A stretch of DNA of 64,000 nt from Deltaproteobacteria bacterium (GTDB taxonomy: Bacteria; Myxococcota_C; UBA6777): assembly GCA_002731275.1 (NCBI GenBank), contig PCBK01000052.1, positions 346,666-410,665 on the forward strand, written 5' to 3'. Both the position numbers and the translations under genes were made by a program. Numbering within the stretch: position 1 is the first letter of the stretch; each line of letters begins with the position of its first letter. The notes under the pieces were generated by a model. The model searched no databases. It saw nothing but the letters and a program-made list of their open reading frames with translations, and was not told where the DNA came from. Positions 26,258-35,194 of the stretch are shown here, piece by piece.

Positions 26258-27856
26258 TTATTGGTTGAGCAAGCGGCCTTGCTTGTACTCAGGTGACATG
26301 ACAACAGCTTTTGCCAATTGGGAGAAGCTGTACTTTCCGTTTTTAAATTGCTCGGCCAATTTTGTGATGATGTTGGACTGCTGTGAGTAAGGAGCATGTC
26401 CCATCAACCACTGCCACACATTCGTCGCTGCGCATTGACCAAATGCGCCGGAGTCGATCGATTTTTGTGCGATTCCAATCGGGCCTTGTTCGATATTTTT
26501 TGCCATCTCAGGTGTCGCAAACAAGTACGCACGGAGCTTTCCGCGGTATGGATCCTCGTCGGGGTGTCCTGGTGTCACCAGATAAAAGCGACGACAATTT
26601 GAGTTGTTGCGACCACTCGATCCAGCACACACATCATCGAATGTGGGGTAGGTATCGAGGTTCAGTGGAGCCAATCCGGACTCCATCCAACGTCCCCAAT
26701 ACGCGGCTGCTGGCTCGACTGACTGGTGACAGTATTTACATCCACAACGTTTCATCAAGTTGGGCTCATCGTGGCATCGATCGCTCGCAGGTGGCAAACC
26801 TGATGAAGGAGCTTGGAACGCTTTGCACAAAAATGCGTTGTAAAAGCGGTTGGCGCGGCTTCTGTTCGCCGAGAACTTCAGTAAGAAGCCGGGCAAAGTC
26901 AACACACCTGCATGTAGCTGCTTGCGCTGTGTCTCGACCCACCGAGTCCCTTCGCTGTATTTGAGAGCGGGGACGGAGTAGTTTTGCTCTTTGTTGATGA
27001 AGATCCCACCGGCCTTCGTTTGATAACGAAGGTAGTGAGAGAGGCGACCATTAATTTGGAGGCTTTTGCCTGTGATCACATTTGTGTAGGGTTGTTTTTT
27101 GTCGATGATGTTTTGGACAAAACGAAGCAGTTGTTCGCCAAGATCTTTGGTCAACTGTGCCTGGACAGTGTTTGTCATACAGTAGCGCATGTTGGGACCA
27201 CAACCGCAGCCTTTGGGGGCTGTGCTCTCACCACAGTTGTATGTACGACCATTTGTGTGCTTGGCGCTCTCCGCTTGTTGCGCATCATACGCACAAAATT
27301 TGTACTCTTTGTCAGGTGCCCAGTAGGGCTTGATCTTGACGTATCCTTCGCGACAGAGCGTGTAGGGCTTGCCGTTGCGATCTTTGAGTGTCTCTTGTTT
27401 ACAAGTGATGTTTCCGTTGCTGTCGAACTTTGCAGGTTCGTTTAGGCATCGGGCGTTATAGCCACGGTAGCGTTGCTTACGTCCAAGGGAGGTGAGATAA
27501 TAAGGAACAGAGGTTCCATTACCGCCAAATCGCCAGTTTCCATTGGAAAGAGTGAGGTTGGTGACATTAGGCCACAACAAGTTACGGTGGTATTCGCGTA
27601 CTTGGTGCACAAACCCGGTGGAGCTGAGCATGTTGTCGATCATCGCTTCAGTCACGTGACCTTGCTCAACAACGGCTTTCAGTTCTTTCACGGAGGGCAT
27701 CTCACCACGCAGGTCGAGGCTCAGACGTCGCAGGTACTGCAGTTCGGTTTGGTGCTGTTTGGGCGAGCAGACTTGTGCGTACACAGAAGGCACACACAAA
27801 ACACTCACCGAGAGCATAGCAACCAGGGCTCCCAATATTCTGTTCTTCGTTCTCAT
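26258..27856 (-). CDS. exported DUF1549-like protein with single haem-binding motif
   Basis: 532 residues with a signal peptide (MRTKNRILGALVAMLSVSVL to SVYA). The start of the mature protein, LQYLRRLSLDLRGEMPSVKE, and IDNMLSSTGFVHQVREYHRN are typical of DUF1549 (PSCyt2-like). A single CKYCH near residue 395 is a c-type haem motif, surrounded by further cysteines (RCGCKYCH, CGCGPNMRYC) that could form disulfides. The C-terminus LAKAVVMSPEYKQG matches the family end. GAGGA precedes ATG 27856. With its neighbours it probably forms a periplasmic or surface complex involving electron transfer; this is inference. Confidence 0.82.
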   Translation of the reverse strand: MRTKNRILGALVAMLSVSVLCVPSVYAQVCSPKQHQTELQYLRRLSLDLRGEMPSVKELKAVVEQGHVTEAMIDNMLSSTGFVHQVREYHRNLLWPNVTNLTLSNGNWRFGGNGTSVPYYLTSLGRKQRYRGYNARCLNEPAKFDSNGNITCKQETLKDRNGKPYTLCREGYVKIKPYWAPDKEYKFCAYDAQQAESAKHTNGRTYNCGESTAPKGCGCGPNMRYCMTNTVQAQLTKDLGEQLLRFVQNIIDKKQPYTNVITGKSLQINGRLSHYLRYQTKAGGIFINKEQNYSVPALKYSEGTRWVETQRKQLHAGVLTLPGFLLKFSANRSRANRFYNAFLCKAFQAPSSGLPPASDRCHDEPNLMKRCGCKYCHQSVEPAAAYWGRWMESGLAPLNLDTYPTFDDVCAGSSGRNNSNCRRFYLVTPGHPDEDPYRGKLRAYLFATPEMAKNIEQGPIGIAQKSIDSGAFGQCAATNVWQWLMGHAPYSQQSNIITKLAEQFKNGKYSFSQLAKAVVMSPEYKQGRLLNQ

Positions 27857-27952
27857 CTTCCTATCCTCATGTTCTTCACGGAAACAAACATCCCAGCAAG
27901 GATGAAACATCGTTAGAAACAACGCTCTTTTGATTATCGGATATGGACCTAT

Positions 27953-27967
27953 ATAGTTTCGAACTAT
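27953..27967. promoter_or_regulatory. palindrome upstream of the DUF1549-like gene
   Basis: ATAGTT-TCG-AACTAT is a perfect 6-base inverted repeat about 97 bases before the DUF1549-like start. CTATATAGG beside it on the minus strand resembles a -10 box, so this may be an operator. No good -35 box is visible. Confidence 0.3.
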
Positions 27968-28108
27968 TTTCTTTTGGGCCTACAAAAACCGGAATATCGT
28001 GACAGCTTTATCATAGCGCAAAACACAGACATTCCAAACAAACATTTTTGTAACATCTTGACTTTGAGTATCTCTGAAGCGCTGAAGAGTGCGGCACAGT
28101 GGCGTTCA

Positions 28109-29428
28109 TCATTTCTGATACCCGCCGGCCTTCCAGACCTTCAACAATTCAGCATCACCACCAACCAATGGTTTTCCATCGGAGGGCATGCTCCCATCGA
28201 GGATCACATCGACGAGGTTTCGTTGATTTGGTTTCGTCGGCTCCATCGCCTCTTTGACTTGCTCATACGTATCGAGTGGGAAAGCCACCCCACCCTTGTC
28301 TGTATGGCAGCGAGTACAATTGAGCCGAATAAAGGGTTCGACGTGCTTAGTGTAGGTCAAGGCCTCGCTCTCATCGCCGACACGTACGCACTTCTCCCCG
28401 GAGAGCCAGAGCGCACCATCAGAGGCAACCACTGCTGTGTTGATCGTCCCGATACCATCGAATGCAGACTGCCGGGAGACGGTCTCTTTTTCGATGCGAT
28501 AGAGATCGGCTCCTGTAAACACCCAGATCTGTTTGGCAGCGGGCATCAAACGCAACATCTTCAAGGGGACCTTCTCCTCGTTTTTCTCGTCAGGATCGAG
28601 TAAGTAAGGCCACCACGAGGCCTGATCACCTTCCACCTTTCGCAAAAAGAGTTGACCATTAAAGATGCCCCACAGTTGGTCATCTTCAAGCGGTAATACC
28701 CAGTCAAGACTTTGATTTTCTTCTGCAAGAGAGCGCAGCGTCCACGCACCATCGACTTCTTTTAAGACGGAAAACTTGCCATCGGTGTCTTGCAACACGA
28801 TCGACTTCCCACCTTGTAGACCGCGCATCCAACGGATCCCTTTTTCGACAAACGAAGAAAGTTGTTCTCCTTTGAGTTGCCAAAGTTTTTTGTTGGTCCC
28901 AATCCAGATCTCATCTTTGCTACGACTGAAGACTGACAAGATCGGTGCGCCCTCTAACTGACTCGCGAGGTCTGTCGCTTGCAAAGTCCCATCCCACAAC
29001 TGAATGACGTTTGGACGGACGACAACGAGTCGATCGGTCCCCCACGGCACAATCCCCATCACAGGTTCGGTGCTGATCGAGGAGAAGACCCCCTTCTCTT
29101 TATCATAACGAAACAAGCCAGCCTGCCCACCAGCGAGTGTACCGATGGGCTCAAGCACACCTATACTCAGTGTCTCATCACCTTTCAACGCCGCAGGGAG
29201 CGAACAAGGCGTGGTTTTCAGGTTGAGCACTTTGATGCTCTCTGGCTTTAAGACGGCTTTCTTCTCAATGTAGATCGTCTCAACGACACCACCATCATTC
29301 GGCGTCGCTTCAGTCTGTGGTCCTCCAGAGCACGCATATTGCGAACACATCAAAGAGACACAAACAGACGCAAAAAAACCGAAACGAACAAAAGACAAAC
29401 CAGAATATCGTTCATTCAATCGAAACAC
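28109..29428 (-). CDS. lipoprotein with C-terminal mono-haem cytochrome c motif
   Basis: About 439 residues. The start is uncertain. The frame is open to 29563, and an ATG exists at 29500. The GTG at 29428 gives a sensible lipoprotein signal (basic n-region, hydrophobic core, lipobox SQYAC), so I use it. The middle is beta-rich with WD/propeller-like phrases (SKDEIWIGTNKKLWQLKG, LEDDQLWGIFNGQLFLRK, AAKQIWVFTGADLYRI, VASDGALWLSGEK). The C-terminal 80 residues contain CTRCH with FPLDTYEQVKEA and DGSMPSDGKPLVGG, the pattern of planctomycete-type or DUF1587-linked cytochrome domains. It precedes the DUF1549-like gene on the same strand by about 250 bases. Confidence 0.8.
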   Translation of the reverse strand: MFRLNERYSGLSFVRFGFFASVCVSLMCSQYACSGGPQTEATPNDGGVVETIYIEKKAVLKPESIKVLNLKTTPCSLPAALKGDETLSIGVLEPIGTLAGGQAGLFRYDKEKGVFSSISTEPVMGIVPWGTDRLVVVRPNVIQLWDGTLQATDLASQLEGAPILSVFSRSKDEIWIGTNKKLWQLKGEQLSSFVEKGIRWMRGLQGGKSIVLQDTDGKFSVLKEVDGAWTLRSLAEENQSLDWVLPLEDDQLWGIFNGQLFLRKVEGDQASWWPYLLDPDEKNEEKVPLKMLRLMPAAKQIWVFTGADLYRIEKETVSRQSAFDGIGTINTAVVASDGALWLSGEKCVRVGDESEALTYTKHVEPFIRLNCTRCHTDKGGVAFPLDTYEQVKEAMEPTKPNQRNLVDVILDGSMPSDGKPLVGGDAELLKVWKAGGYQK

Positions 29429-29686
29429 AGAACCACCCAAGATCCAGAAGTGAAGCTCCGAAGCCACTGCTCGAAGCAGAAATACATTGCATGTAGACAT
29501 CGCAAAGATCCATCCATGACATGACTGTTGTACCACGGAAATGGTCTCTCTGAAAAGTAGCAAGGGCGGGATTGTAGATGACTTTTACGGTTCAACAAAG
29601 GGGGACTAGGGGGTATTTGATTGAGGCCCACTCAACACAAAAAGGGGTCAGCGCAAAAAAGATCTGAGCAGTGCACGAGTGATACC

Positions 29687-31048
29687 CTACTTTTTCTTCT
29701 TTTTGAGGGGATAGATGTGATGAATGGGGTATTGCTCCAGATCCTTGAGCGCGTGGAGGGCGTGCGCAGAGTCACCTAACAGGTCGAGATAATATTGGTA
29801 GACTCGCTTTTTGAGCTGAGGAAGTCGTTGATAAAAGCCTAACCTGTGGAGCAACGCGACAGTCAAGACCAAAGACTTTGCCGCGTGACGGATCTGTAGA
29901 CGTTGTGCAGGAGAAGGTGTGAAAAGCTTCCACTCACGAAGCTTCACCAATGTCTCCAGCCAATGGCCCAAGAACTTCAACTGCTGAAGCAAAATGAGAA
30001 ATCGGTATGCCGGGTGTTTTTGGTACTTCTTAAACAAGCTCACGTACAAATTCATCTCCCCCTTAAAACGGTAGAAGATCAGCTCGACTTGTGCATCAAA
30101 CAGCGGCGTCAGCTTTTTGCTGAACATCGGATACTTCATCCATCTCATCGCGCTCTGCAACATGTGGAATCCACCACAAGGTTCCTTGTAAATGTACTGT
30201 CCACGTTTGGGGATCTGCTTGACACCACGACGCTCCATCACGCGCAAAAAGCTGACCTGTTTATCCGTGTGTTTGAAATACTCAAACAAAACCCGAAAGA
30301 AGCGGACAAGCTCACCTTTCGCGTTCACCCAATTCCAGTGATAAGGTTGCAGACGACCATACAAAGCATGTAGCAACCATGCGTACTTACCGGGATCTGT
30401 TCCGAGCTTGGCAGGCAACGTCATCAACGCAGATTGGTAAATTTGACGCAAAGTGACATTCTCTCCGTTGACTTTGAACGTCCGGCTCATCGGGACACCG
30501 AGCGCCAAAAATGTCTTCAGGTGCATATGGGGGTGGGGCTCAATGCGGTTCTTTTGGGTGCCTTGTGGGAAATAGTAAATTGTTTTCTTGCCGACTTTTT
30601 TGGAGCGGAGATAACCCGAGACAATGCGATCGATCGCGAGCTGTCCATTCGCGAGCTTGAGATCTTTACCAAGCGCGAGCAGGCTATGTGCGAGCAACCA
30701 AGGGTTCTTGGGATCACGTCCATGCACCTGTAAAAACTTGTGCAAAAACGTCTTGATCTTGGTGAGTTGCATATCCATCAAGTAGTTGACGCGGGACATG
30801 GGGTTGGGTGCGTTGGACTGCTTTTTGGCTGCACTTGCCCCTGCTTTTGGCTGGACAGAAGAAAAGCTAGGCACCTTGACCTTGGAAAGAGAGGCGCTCT
30901 TGGTGGGACGAGAAGCTGGCGCGACAGGACGCGTCGCAGACGCACGAGAAGCAGGTCGGGAGGTTGGTTTTTGCGCCCAGGTCGGAGCGATGGGGCCAAA
31001 ACAAAGCAAGCCCAAGCATCCAGTCATCAGGGCGATGGTTTTCTGCAT
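29687..31048 (-). CDS. exported helical protein, function unknown
   Basis: 453 residues; I do not recognise a family. The signal peptide MQKTIALMTGCLGLLCFGPI to TWA is clear. Residues 26-75 form a Ser/Pro/Arg/Lys-rich linker (RPASRASATRPVAPASRPTK). The remaining 375 residues are helical and basic, with WLLAHSLLALGKDLKLANGQ and KYAWLLHALYGRLQPYHWNW suggesting an alpha/alpha-barrel-like or repeat fold. The protein ends in KKKKK. GAGGAAC lies before ATG 31048. It lies downstream of the LolB-like lipoprotein on the same strand, 89 bases away. Confidence 0.7.
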   Translation of the reverse strand: MQKTIALMTGCLGLLCFGPIAPTWAQKPTSRPASRASATRPVAPASRPTKSASLSKVKVPSFSSVQPKAGASAAKKQSNAPNPMSRVNYLMDMQLTKIKTFLHKFLQVHGRDPKNPWLLAHSLLALGKDLKLANGQLAIDRIVSGYLRSKKVGKKTIYYFPQGTQKNRIEPHPHMHLKTFLALGVPMSRTFKVNGENVTLRQIYQSALMTLPAKLGTDPGKYAWLLHALYGRLQPYHWNWVNAKGELVRFFRVLFEYFKHTDKQVSFLRVMERRGVKQIPKRGQYIYKEPCGGFHMLQSAMRWMKYPMFSKKLTPLFDAQVELIFYRFKGEMNLYVSLFKKYQKHPAYRFLILLQQLKFLGHWLETLVKLREWKLFTPSPAQRLQIRHAAKSLVLTVALLHRLGFYQRLPQLKKRVYQYYLDLLGDSAHALHALKDLEQYPIHHIYPLKKKKK

Positions 31049-31137
31049 ATCAGTTCCTCTTCGTGTGGAGTGAAGGGTCGTCAGGCGCGCAGCGTCCACT
31101 CAAGCCACGAGTCGACCGGAGAGCGACAACTGTAGCC

Positions 31138-31944
31138 TTATGGAGTGAGCACACGGACCTCGACGCCTGTGGGTGTCTTTTGTCGAAAATGAGACAGCTT
31201 ATATTGCTTGATCGACTCACGAGTCACATAGATCCAACGAACCCGCGTCGATGTTTTGGGAACATGAAATCGAATCACCTTTGGCAATGGAGGTGTTCCA
31301 CGATACGTGCCGTATGTCAACGTCAGTGGTGGTTCCTTGCCACGAAGGTACTCCGTTTTGAGAAACCGCGCCTGCTTCAGATCAAGCCACACCTTCTGTG
31401 TCAATGTCGGCTGTGTCAACGTAAGCACAGAGACATGTTTCTGTTTTCCAGGTAGAACGCTTCTCTTTTTGGTCGACAGCAGCGGTACTTCTCCCATCAA
31501 GATGGGGATCAACTTTTCGAGCGGCAATGAGACGGGCAAAAACTCCTGGATCAAGGAAGGGAGTTTGGAGACAGGACCACGTACAAACTGCTTTTGCGCG
31601 ATATAGTGGATCGCAAATTGCTTTCCATCACTGGTGATGATCGCGACAGGCTGCCCAAACACAGAGCCGAGCGCGATGTTCATCATATTGGGTCGCTGAA
31701 ATTGGTAGAGTAAACGAATTGTCTGACGCTTTTTCCCACGGTAGACTCGCAATTTGGCGCGACCTTCGAGCCCCTGAATTTTGTGCTGTCGGGTTTTGAT
31801 CTTGGCCAGCAAGGCATCCACTTGTTGGACATTCTTGGGCTGCTGAACATCTCGAATCTGCTTACCACCGGGACAACCGGTCAGCAGCCCAAGGGTACAA
31901 CTGAGCAGACACAACAAAAGTGTACGATTTCGAACAGTGAGCAT
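31138..31944 (-). CDS. LolA/LolB-like (DUF4292-like) outer-membrane lipoprotein
   Basis: 268 residues. LLLCLLSCTLGLLTGC is a lipoprotein signal with lipobox LTGC. The mature part, LEGRAKLRVYRGKKRQTIRL, NIALGSVFGQPVAIITSDGK and KVWLDLKQARFLKTEYLRGK, has the half-barrel pattern shared by LolB and DUF4292 proteins, which bind lipid or lipoprotein acyl chains at the outer membrane. Similarity is by pattern only, so I give no gene name. CGGAG precedes ATG 31944. It follows the TPR lipoprotein by 50 bases; TPR plus LolB-like pairs are common in deltaproteobacteria. Confidence 0.72.
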   Translation of the reverse strand: MLTVRNRTLLLCLLSCTLGLLTGCPGGKQIRDVQQPKNVQQVDALLAKIKTRQHKIQGLEGRAKLRVYRGKKRQTIRLLYQFQRPNMMNIALGSVFGQPVAIITSDGKQFAIHYIAQKQFVRGPVSKLPSLIQEFLPVSLPLEKLIPILMGEVPLLSTKKRSVLPGKQKHVSVLTLTQPTLTQKVWLDLKQARFLKTEYLRGKEPPLTLTYGTYRGTPPLPKVIRFHVPKTSTRVRWIYVTRESIKQYKLSHFRQKTPTGVEVRVLTP

Positions 31945-31994
31945 ATCGATCTCCGATAGCGCCTTTTGCCCAAGGTATGCATTCCATGAGGCAA

Positions 31995-33893
31995 TCAAGA
32001 AGGCTGTGAAGAGGCGTGAGATGAAGATGAAGGGGTTGCGGGGCGTTTGGAAGTTGCGGCGTTGGATTGTGTTTGAAGGACTTGTTTCATATGCTCTCGA
32101 ACTTTTTTCAAGAGAGACGCACCGGGCTTCAAGATCAACACACGTCGATAGAGCTTTAGAGCTTGCTTTGATCGGCCGATATGTCTGTAGACTTGGGCGA
32201 GGTGAAATAACACAGCGGCCTCTCGTGGAAGTCGCCAGCGGACCTCTTCGAGAATGCGTCGTGCGCGCTTGAGTTTGCCAAGACGAAACAAAATCCATCC
32301 AAGACTGTCGAGATAGTAAGCGTTCCCAGGGTCGAGACGTAGCGCACGCCCGACGAGCTCTTGCGCTTCTTTCAGGCGCGAGCCTTTTTGCGCGTAAAGA
32401 TATCCGAGAAAGTTGAGCGCCGGGGCATGTGTGGCGTTTCGTTTGAGCAATTTGAGCAAGATCTGTTGGCAGGCTTCGCGCTTCTTCTGTTTGAAGAACA
32501 GGTAGGCCTGATGATACAGCAGCCCATCGTGCTTCGGCCAGCGACGCAGCAAAGGCCGCAACAATTGGAGCTCCCGCCCAACCTCGACGAGCGGCGCGCG
32601 CTCGACAAATGCCTGTGATAACCGGCTCCAGTGACCGGGGTTGACGCGAAATTTCGCGCGCGCCTGGCGCAAGATCTTGCGCGCACGCTCCAGATCTTGC
32701 CTCTCCACGAGCAGCTCAATGCGCTGAATTTGTGCATCGAAATAGTGTTTTTTGGCGCTCACTGGGATCTTTCGAAAGCAGGCATCTGCCTGTTCGTACT
32801 GACCAAGCCGACGGTATGACAAGCCCAAAAGATACAAGGCTGTCGAAAAGTCGGACTTCAGCATCAACGCTCTCTTGAGCCACACAATCGCCTCTTTGGG
32901 TCGAGAGCGAAAAAACAGCTCTCTGCCGATCAGCAGACGACGTGTGGGTCTCTCCATCTGGACAGCTTCTCGCTCGATGTAGCGAAATTGATACCGCGCG
33001 AGCTTGAGATCGTGGCGCTTGCCCCGCTTGAGAAAAACCGTCCCCAAACGCGCACGTACCCCCCACTCGTCAGGTTGATACCCTAGCAGCTCGCGATAAT
33101 AATGGATGGACTTCTTCCACACACGCCGACGCTCGTAGAGCTGGGCGAGCAGGAACAAGGCGGTCGTGTGGGATGGATAGCGCTGAATGGTCGACTGATA
33201 CGCCAAAATCGCCTTTTGAAAACGTCCCGACTCTTCGTATATTTGGCCGAGGCGAAGGTACCCTTGGTAGGCATCGGGTTGTTGTTTGGTCAATCTGGAG
33301 AGATAGGTTTCACGTACGCGAAGAGGCGTTCGAATCGCACGTAACACATCATCAAGAGCGAGATAGGCGCGCAGAAACGTCGGCGCGTACTGTACGGCAG
33401 CTTTGAGCGAGCGAAGCGCGTGGTGTACACGCCTCTGCTTCCAATACGCGAGGCCCAACAAATGCAATGCAGGCGCGTAGTGCTTGTTTTGCTTCAAGGA
33501 GCGCTTGGCCCAAAAGACCGTGTGACGCCAGGATTTTTTGCGGTAATGTTGTCGTGCGATACAGAAGAACAAGAACGCAGAGGTTGGATCGTAGACCAGG
33601 GCCATCTTGAAGTAGCGCGTGGCTTGTGTGTGCTTTCCTTCAAGTGCCAGGAGTCTTCCACGAAGATAATGACTATACGCGCGAGCGCTGTTGGAGTGTG
33701 AGCGGACCTTCACGCGCTTTGCGCGTCGGCGCGCGTTCTGAAGCTCCAGCGTCTGAACTTGCTTTCCAGCCTGTCCCTTCGGGATGATCACCACCTTAGA
33801 TGGACATCCCATACACACAAGCATACCTGCCAAAAAAAGCAAACTAAACAAGCCACGCATCGCACGCTTGATATGACAGAGCGCTCCTGTCAT
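31995..33893 (-). CDS. TPR-repeat lipoprotein
   Basis: 632 residues. The lipobox lies at MLVCMGC, so it is membrane-anchored and exported. From about residue 70 to 600 there are tandem TPR units, such as YSHYLRGRLLALEGKHTQAT, YLRLGQIYEESGRFQKAILA, ALYLLGLSYRRLGQYEQADA and YLDSLGWILFRLGKLKRARR, at least twelve in my reading. The C-terminus is Ser/Ala-rich. Such proteins act as assembly platforms in the periplasm or outer membrane. GAGG lies seven bases before ATG 33893, and the downstream LolB-like gene is in the same operon. Confidence 0.88.
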   Translation of the reverse strand: MTGALCHIKRAMRGLFSLLFLAGMLVCMGCPSKVVIIPKGQAGKQVQTLELQNARRRAKRVKVRSHSNSARAYSHYLRGRLLALEGKHTQATRYFKMALVYDPTSAFLFFCIARQHYRKKSWRHTVFWAKRSLKQNKHYAPALHLLGLAYWKQRRVHHALRSLKAAVQYAPTFLRAYLALDDVLRAIRTPLRVRETYLSRLTKQQPDAYQGYLRLGQIYEESGRFQKAILAYQSTIQRYPSHTTALFLLAQLYERRRVWKKSIHYYRELLGYQPDEWGVRARLGTVFLKRGKRHDLKLARYQFRYIEREAVQMERPTRRLLIGRELFFRSRPKEAIVWLKRALMLKSDFSTALYLLGLSYRRLGQYEQADACFRKIPVSAKKHYFDAQIQRIELLVERQDLERARKILRQARAKFRVNPGHWSRLSQAFVERAPLVEVGRELQLLRPLLRRWPKHDGLLYHQAYLFFKQKKREACQQILLKLLKRNATHAPALNFLGYLYAQKGSRLKEAQELVGRALRLDPGNAYYLDSLGWILFRLGKLKRARRILEEVRWRLPREAAVLFHLAQVYRHIGRSKQALKLYRRVLILKPGASLLKKVREHMKQVLQTQSNAATSKRPATPSSSSHASSQPS

Positions 33894-33956
33894 CTCACTG
33901 CCTCGCCGATAAAGAAGATGTGTTACACTGAAAGATCACTTTGAGACATCACAGCA

Positions 33957-34047
33957 GACTGCTCTCCGTTTTGGAGAGTGGTCTTCATCGCACCCCATAT
34001 GTCTCCGGTGCGTTGAATCACTTTGTGACCCTGCTTATGTTAACATA
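33957..34047. promoter_or_regulatory. cluster of three strong inverted repeats in a divergent intergenic region
   Basis: Bases 33957-33983 fold into an 11-base-pair hairpin with two wobble pairs and a GTTTT loop (core CTCTCC-GTTTT-GGAGAG). Bases 33989-34012 form CGCACC/GGTGCG with a 12-base loop. Bases 34036-34047 are the perfect 12-base palindrome TATGTTAACATA, 38 bases before the next start. The first two look RNA-like and the last looks like a protein-binding site. Function unknown. Confidence 0.45.
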
Positions 34048-34085
34048 GCAAAGCACCTATAGGAAAAAAAGCGGATCGCGGAAAA

Positions 34086-35099
34086 ATGCCGAAAAAAATT
34101 CTCCCACACGCAATCCTCCTCGGAGGTTTGTGGCTGTGTCTTCTCTCAAGCTCTTTGCTTGGTTGTATAACAGATCAGGCGTTACACATCAGGCGTCTTG
34201 TCGGATGGTCCCCCACACAACACACACGCTTGGAGGTTGATCTGATCTCCGCACCAGATGCTCCGCCCTCTCTACAACTGCGATTGTGGAAGCGACAAAC
34301 CCTTTTACACCAACACACTCACCAAGCGCCACGAGTGCAACAACTCGCCAACGCATACATTCAGCGCCAAAAAGACGTCGAACGACAACTTTACACACTC
34401 AGCACACAACTCTTTGTGACACACATCCAACCCAAGCTGAGTAAACCTCCGAAAGCATGGCGTCCAGTCTCCCCCACAAAGGATATCCCACTGCGACAAT
34501 TCCAACAAACTCTTCGGCTTCGACACGATGTACGCGTAACTTTGCGCTATCAGGAAAAGTACGCATCAGGTGTTCGCGCTGTGCTTTTGTTGCAAACGCT
34601 CGATGAGCGCGCAAAGCGCGTGATCAAACACACCATCCCGTCGCCACAGCGCGCGCGCATACGAGCCCTCTCTTGCCGGCAAGAACGATGCTTTGTGCAT
34701 ATCGAACATGACAACCAACGCCCAGGGAGTCCGCGCTCGACGTACAGCTTCTTTTTCTCCCTTCACAAAGAAGCCGCGCGTCTATGGAACACACACGGCT
34801 ACAGACTGCACGACAAAAAACAATTTGCGAAAGCAGCCCGCTCCTTCGAGCGCGCGACAAAGCTCGACCCAAACTACGGTGATGGCTTCTATAACCTCGC
34901 CTGCACCCTCGCTTTGCGCGGCAAGACACAGCAGGCCCTCGCGACACTCAAACGAGCCATCAAACGAGACGAGTCCTTTCGCACATTGGCTTGCAAAGAC
35001 AAAGACTTCCGCTCACTTTACAAGACCACTTTCTTTCTCCGAACGCTCGGTTGTCAAAGAAAAAAGAAAAAGCCCACCACGCGCGCTCGAAAACCTTGA
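34086..35099 (+). CDS. lipoprotein with C-terminal TPR motifs
   Basis: 337 residues. A basic start and hydrophobic segment end in the lipobox SLLGC, so the protein is exported and lipidated. Residues 45-225 are beta-rich and basic and match no family I know. At about 235-300 there are two TPR units (AARLWNTHGYRLHDKKQFAK with AARSFERATKLDPNYGDGFY, and LACTLALRGKTQQALATLKR). The tail is Lys/Arg-rich. The spacing of GCGGA upstream of ATG 34086 is acceptable. It is divergent from the TPR lipoprotein operon across the structured region. Confidence 0.75.
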   Translation: MPKKILPHAILLGGLWLCLLSSSLLGCITDQALHIRRLVGWSPTQHTRLEVDLISAPDAPPSLQLRLWKRQTLLHQHTHQAPRVQQLANAYIQRQKDVERQLYTLSTQLFVTHIQPKLSKPPKAWRPVSPTKDIPLRQFQQTLRLRHDVRVTLRYQEKYASGVRAVLLLQTLDERAKRVIKHTIPSPQRARIRALSCRQERCFVHIEHDNQRPGSPRSTYSFFFSLHKEAARLWNTHGYRLHDKKQFAKAARSFERATKLDPNYGDGFYNLACTLALRGKTQQALATLKRAIKRDESFRTLACKDKDFRSLYKTTFFLRTLGCQRKKKKPTTRARKP

Positions 35100-35194
35100 G
35101 TATTTTGACAAACGCGTCGTCTTTGCCCATGATGATCCAACAATGTGAGAAGACACTATTTCACCCATCCATGTGACGGGAAAGAAGGTCACCT

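Noticed and set aside
28109..29563. Long N-terminal extension of the haem lipoprotein
   Set aside because: It would bury the lipoprotein signal in the interior; the GTG at 29428 restores a normal signal.
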